Positions 1 to 64,000 of a stretch of DNA of 64,000 nucleotides are shown here, in pieces. A program made the position numbers and the translations under genes. The notes under the pieces were generated by a model, which saw nothing but the letters and a program-made list of their open reading frames with translations, had not been told where the DNA came from and searched no databases. The DNA is from Mimachlamys varia (lineage: Eukaryota > Mollusca > Bivalvia > Pectinida > Pectinidae), in NCBI GenBank assembly GCA_947623455.1, contig OX392543.1:15994757-16058756 (forward strand), given 5' to 3'. Position 1 is the first letter of the stretch. Every line of letters starts with the position of its first letter.

Positions 1-351
1 TATGCCTGATGACATGGTTGACGTTTTACCCTTCCCAAGGTTGTCACTATATACATGACCTTGACTTATCTATCTGTCTAAAAGCAAGGCTGACCTTCTT
101 CTCCTTCCACAGGTTCACACTGATAAATGACCTTCACTTACCTATGTGCCTGACAACATGGTTGACCTTGACTTACCTATGTGCCTGACGACATGGTTGA
201 CCTTGACTTACCTATGTGCCTGACGGCATGGTTGACCTTGACCTACCTATGTGCCTGACGGCATGGTTGACCTTGACCTACCTATGTGCCTGACAACATG
301 GTTGACCTTGACTTACCTATGTGCCTGACGACATGGTTGACCTTGACCTAC

Positions 352-61665
<61,314 letters not shown>

Positions 61666-63201
61666 AAATTAAAATGATTTCAAGTGTCAAGTCATTTTAT
61701 TTCCAAATTTGTGCTCACAGGTGAAGATGACGGCCATGACGGTAGGGTCTATTTCTATCCAAGTGTTATGAACAATGTGATTGGTCGTATGTTTGTTGCA
61801 ATATGAAAAACCCTTTTTCATTGGCTGGATACGTACAATCTAAAAGTAGCCCATGATCACCGCTGGGGATTCCCCTTTCGCCTTGATTAACCCGCGAAAT
61901 TTCGAACTTCTGAAAATTAGAGATTATTGTAATACCAGACAATCAAATACCATAATAACAAATTAGTAACATATACGTCTCACCAATACTGTGAGATCAA
62001 TTTCAAGAGAGGAATTAGGTTACATTTGCTTGCACTGTGTGTGATAATTAGCCTTTCAAAATTAGGGAACGTTGCTGAACAAAATCAGACTTAGAAATAA
62101 CTCCATTGACCGAATTAGAAAAGCTTACTATGACAGCTTAGTAAAACTATACAACGCAAAGACTTATAAAGCCCATCGTTATATATGTGTTTCTGGTTAC
62201 ATGCATGTATGCCTAGTCTGTTAAACAGATTCTCAAGATGACAGAAGACAGCGCGACTTATCTCCCCTTAGTCATATGAAAAAATACAGTTTCAATCGGT
62301 TACCGCTGGTGTTGACAAAGGGGCCAGATGAATGGAATGAATCGAAAATAGGTTGACAACATCACCCCTATATTGAATTGGATTACATCTCATTATGCTT
62401 ACTGAATAGTGTATTCAATATAACATACCGAACATAAAATTGTCCAATGTGATAAATGTTTCAGAGCTACAATTTATATAAGTATATACTTCCCGGTTAT
62501 GACTGAATAGTATATAGTTCAAACAAATGAGGAAGATTTAAACTGGAGAAAAAGCAGGGGAAATGAAATTTCATATGCGTGGATAATTCTGACTTTTAAA
62601 ACCCGTGGGATAATTTGAGCAATTTCATGGCATCAGCAAGGTATAAAAGATTATCCTATATAAAATAATAAAATGTTGAATTTTCAATGATATTTCCAGG
62701 AAAAATATTGGTAAAAATCCCCAAATCTCGCCCCAAAGTGATATCGGATATGTACGACATCTGGCGGATATGATGCTCGGGGAAATATATTTTTCTGGAT
62801 AGTTACACTTCTGCAAAGGTTGATCTACCAGGGGACATTTTCGATTTGGACATGTGTTAAATATAAGCAGTATGTGTTACAAAAATTCTCGTTGGAAGAC
62901 ATTTGGTAGGCATGGAAACGTGAAAGAATACTTGGATGAGGACAATGACAATGCGTCTATGTGGTTATTTGATATAAACATTCTGGCACTTGGAATAGAA
63001 AAACTAGGTTACTCACCATAGTAATTCACATCAGTGATCTTTAGTGTCTTTATGATTATTTGTGTGTGTCTTAAATGGACATTCCTGTAAAAACACTTTT
63101 TAAAGACTAAAACTTATGGGTTTTTTTTATACCGTAATCCATATCAATTGGTTTGGGTTTATCTATAGACCTGCTGGTTTCATTCGCACGTTTTCAACAA
63201 C
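61666..63201. promoter_or_regulatory. Divergent intergenic region, probable promoters of NBEAL (minus) and the B-box gene (plus)
   Basis: About 1.5 kb separates the two start codons, which point away from each other. Two ATTGG boxes at 61780-61784 and 61820-61824 are CCAAT boxes on the minus strand, about 115 and 155 nt upstream of the NBEAL ATG, a usual distance for a TATA-less promoter. For the B-box gene, a possible 5'-UTR splice acceptor (ATCTATAG, AG at 63167-63168) lies 33 nt before its ATG. No other gene is visible here. Functional assignment is inference only. Confidence 0.35.
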
Positions 63202-64000
63202 ATGGCAACATCAGACGCTCAAATCCCTCTCCGGAAGCAAGGTGAGACTACATGTATTGAACACAAAGGAAAACAACTAGATCTTCTATGCGAAAAATGT
63301 GATACACTTGTTTGTCTGAAATGTTTGTCAACATCTCACAAAGGCCATGATATGTGTGAACTCAGCGATGTTACTCCAAAAAACAAACAAGACATTCAAA
63401 ACTTCATTGAGAGAACTGAACAAAAGGACCTGGTGCAACTTAAGGAATACATTTCTTCTACTGATACGCTTCTTAAGGCCAACAGCAGTAATTTTGAGAA
63501 TCTGTCACACAAATTGAAAGTACAAACAGAACAATTAAAGAAAGACCTCGACAGGCTTACAGTACAGACACTCTCTGTTTATCACAAAATGGAAGAAGAC
63601 AATAGCAAGCTGATACAGAAATACAAACAAGATCTTGAAAGGTACGGCACGCAACTCGGACAACAAATTCAAGAATGCAAAACAGCACTACAAAATGGTT
63701 CTCACATCACAATCTACGACACACGGTGTGAAATTCATTCCGAAATAAGTCTACCTGTAAAACCTGCCTTGGGCACAGCCATTTTCACTCCAAACGAAAC
63801 CCCCCAACATCACCTAGAACTGGCCCTTGGGAAAATTGCTATGTCAGATCAAGGTCAAGCTGCAACTGACCAGGATGGGTCAGTCAGGACATCTGTTGGC
63901 CAGAAACCATCCTCTCCCTTACAACAGTCAGAACCAAAAGAAACGAAGGCAGTGACAATGTACAAAGTACTACCAAAAGCTAACGTGTTGGAGAAGTGGA
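63202..64000 (+). CDS. B-box zinc finger, coiled-coil protein (TRIM-like), 3' end missing
   Basis: Open for 266 codons from ATG 63202 to the window edge without a stop. Residues 18-49 form a B-box type 2 zinc finger with all eight ligands: C18, H21, C30, C33, C38, C41, H46, H49. Residues about 65-180 are rich in E, K, Q and L with heptad-like spacing (for example LKKDLDRLTVQTLSVYHKM), consistent with the coiled coil that follows B-boxes in TRIM proteins. There is no RING finger before the B-box, so on its own it is not expected to be an E3 ligase; such RING-less TRIM-like genes are numerous in bivalves. From residue 190 a polar linker begins. The C-terminal module (NHL or other beta-propeller in related proteins) would lie to the right. 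No intron is seen in the part shown. Confidence 0.85.
   Translation, partial: MATSDAQIPLRKQGETTCIEHKGKQLDLLCEKCDTLVCLKCLSTSHKGHDMCELSDVTPKNKQDIQNFIERTEQKDLVQLKEYISSTDTLLKANSSNFENLSHKLKVQTEQLKKDLDRLTVQTLSVYHKMEEDNSKLIQKYKQDLERYGTQLGQQIQECKTALQNGSHITIYDTRCEIHSEISLPVKPALGTAIFTPNETPQHHLELALGKIAMSDQGQAATDQDGSVRTSVGQKPSSPLQQSEPKETKAVTMYKVLPKANVLEKW

Overview
This window is nuclear DNA of an invertebrate animal, most likely a pteriomorph bivalve mollusc such as a scallop. This is inferred from the mix of long introns, tRNA-derived SINEs containing a 'cctattaacagcc' segment, and interspersed repeats with a tandem core that resemble the 'pearl' elements of bivalves. No bacterial features are present.

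Almost the whole window (about 352-61665, minus strand) is one gene of at least 53 coding exons. It encodes a neurobeachin-like BEACH protein of the NBEAL1/NBEAL2 type. I assembled the exons by hand. Every intron is GT-AG, all 52 junctions agree in phase, and together they give an uninterrupted frame of 2464 codons. This starts at an ATG at 61665 with an in-frame stop just upstream. The order is N-terminal armadillo/alpha-solenoid region, concanavalin-A-like lectin module, a second helical region, a long Ser/Pro-rich disordered linker, PH-like domain, BEACH domain and the start of the WD40 propeller. The last part of the propeller, roughly 250 residues by comparison with mammalian NBEAL lengths of about 2700, lies left of position 1.

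About 1.5 kb to the right, in the opposite direction, the plus-strand gene at 63202 encodes a B-box zinc finger plus coiled-coil protein (TRIM-like without a RING) that runs off the right edge. The two genes are head to head and the gap between them probably holds both promoters.

The introns are packed with repeats. Three plus-strand elements (14813-17417, 18583-19283, 44580-46254) share one architecture: an ACAAGA start with a small hairpin, a 10-11 bp subterminal inverted repeat, a tandem core, a GC-rich simple stretch and a terminal hairpin. This is a pearl/Helitron-like design. There are also a 1.75-kb terminal-inverted-repeat transposon (5055-6807), several foldback/MITE families, tRNA-derived SINEs, a 62-bp satellite made from a SINE head (51047-51790), and many minisatellites.

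The most unusual feature is that several minisatellites are copies of exon-intron junctions of this gene. At least six 5' splice donors and two 3' acceptors have been tandemly amplified into the neighbouring intron, carrying exon-derived sequence and a splice site in most copies. In two cases (exons 7 and 17) the repeat length is a multiple of three and the frame stays open, so use of the duplicated donor would lengthen the protein.
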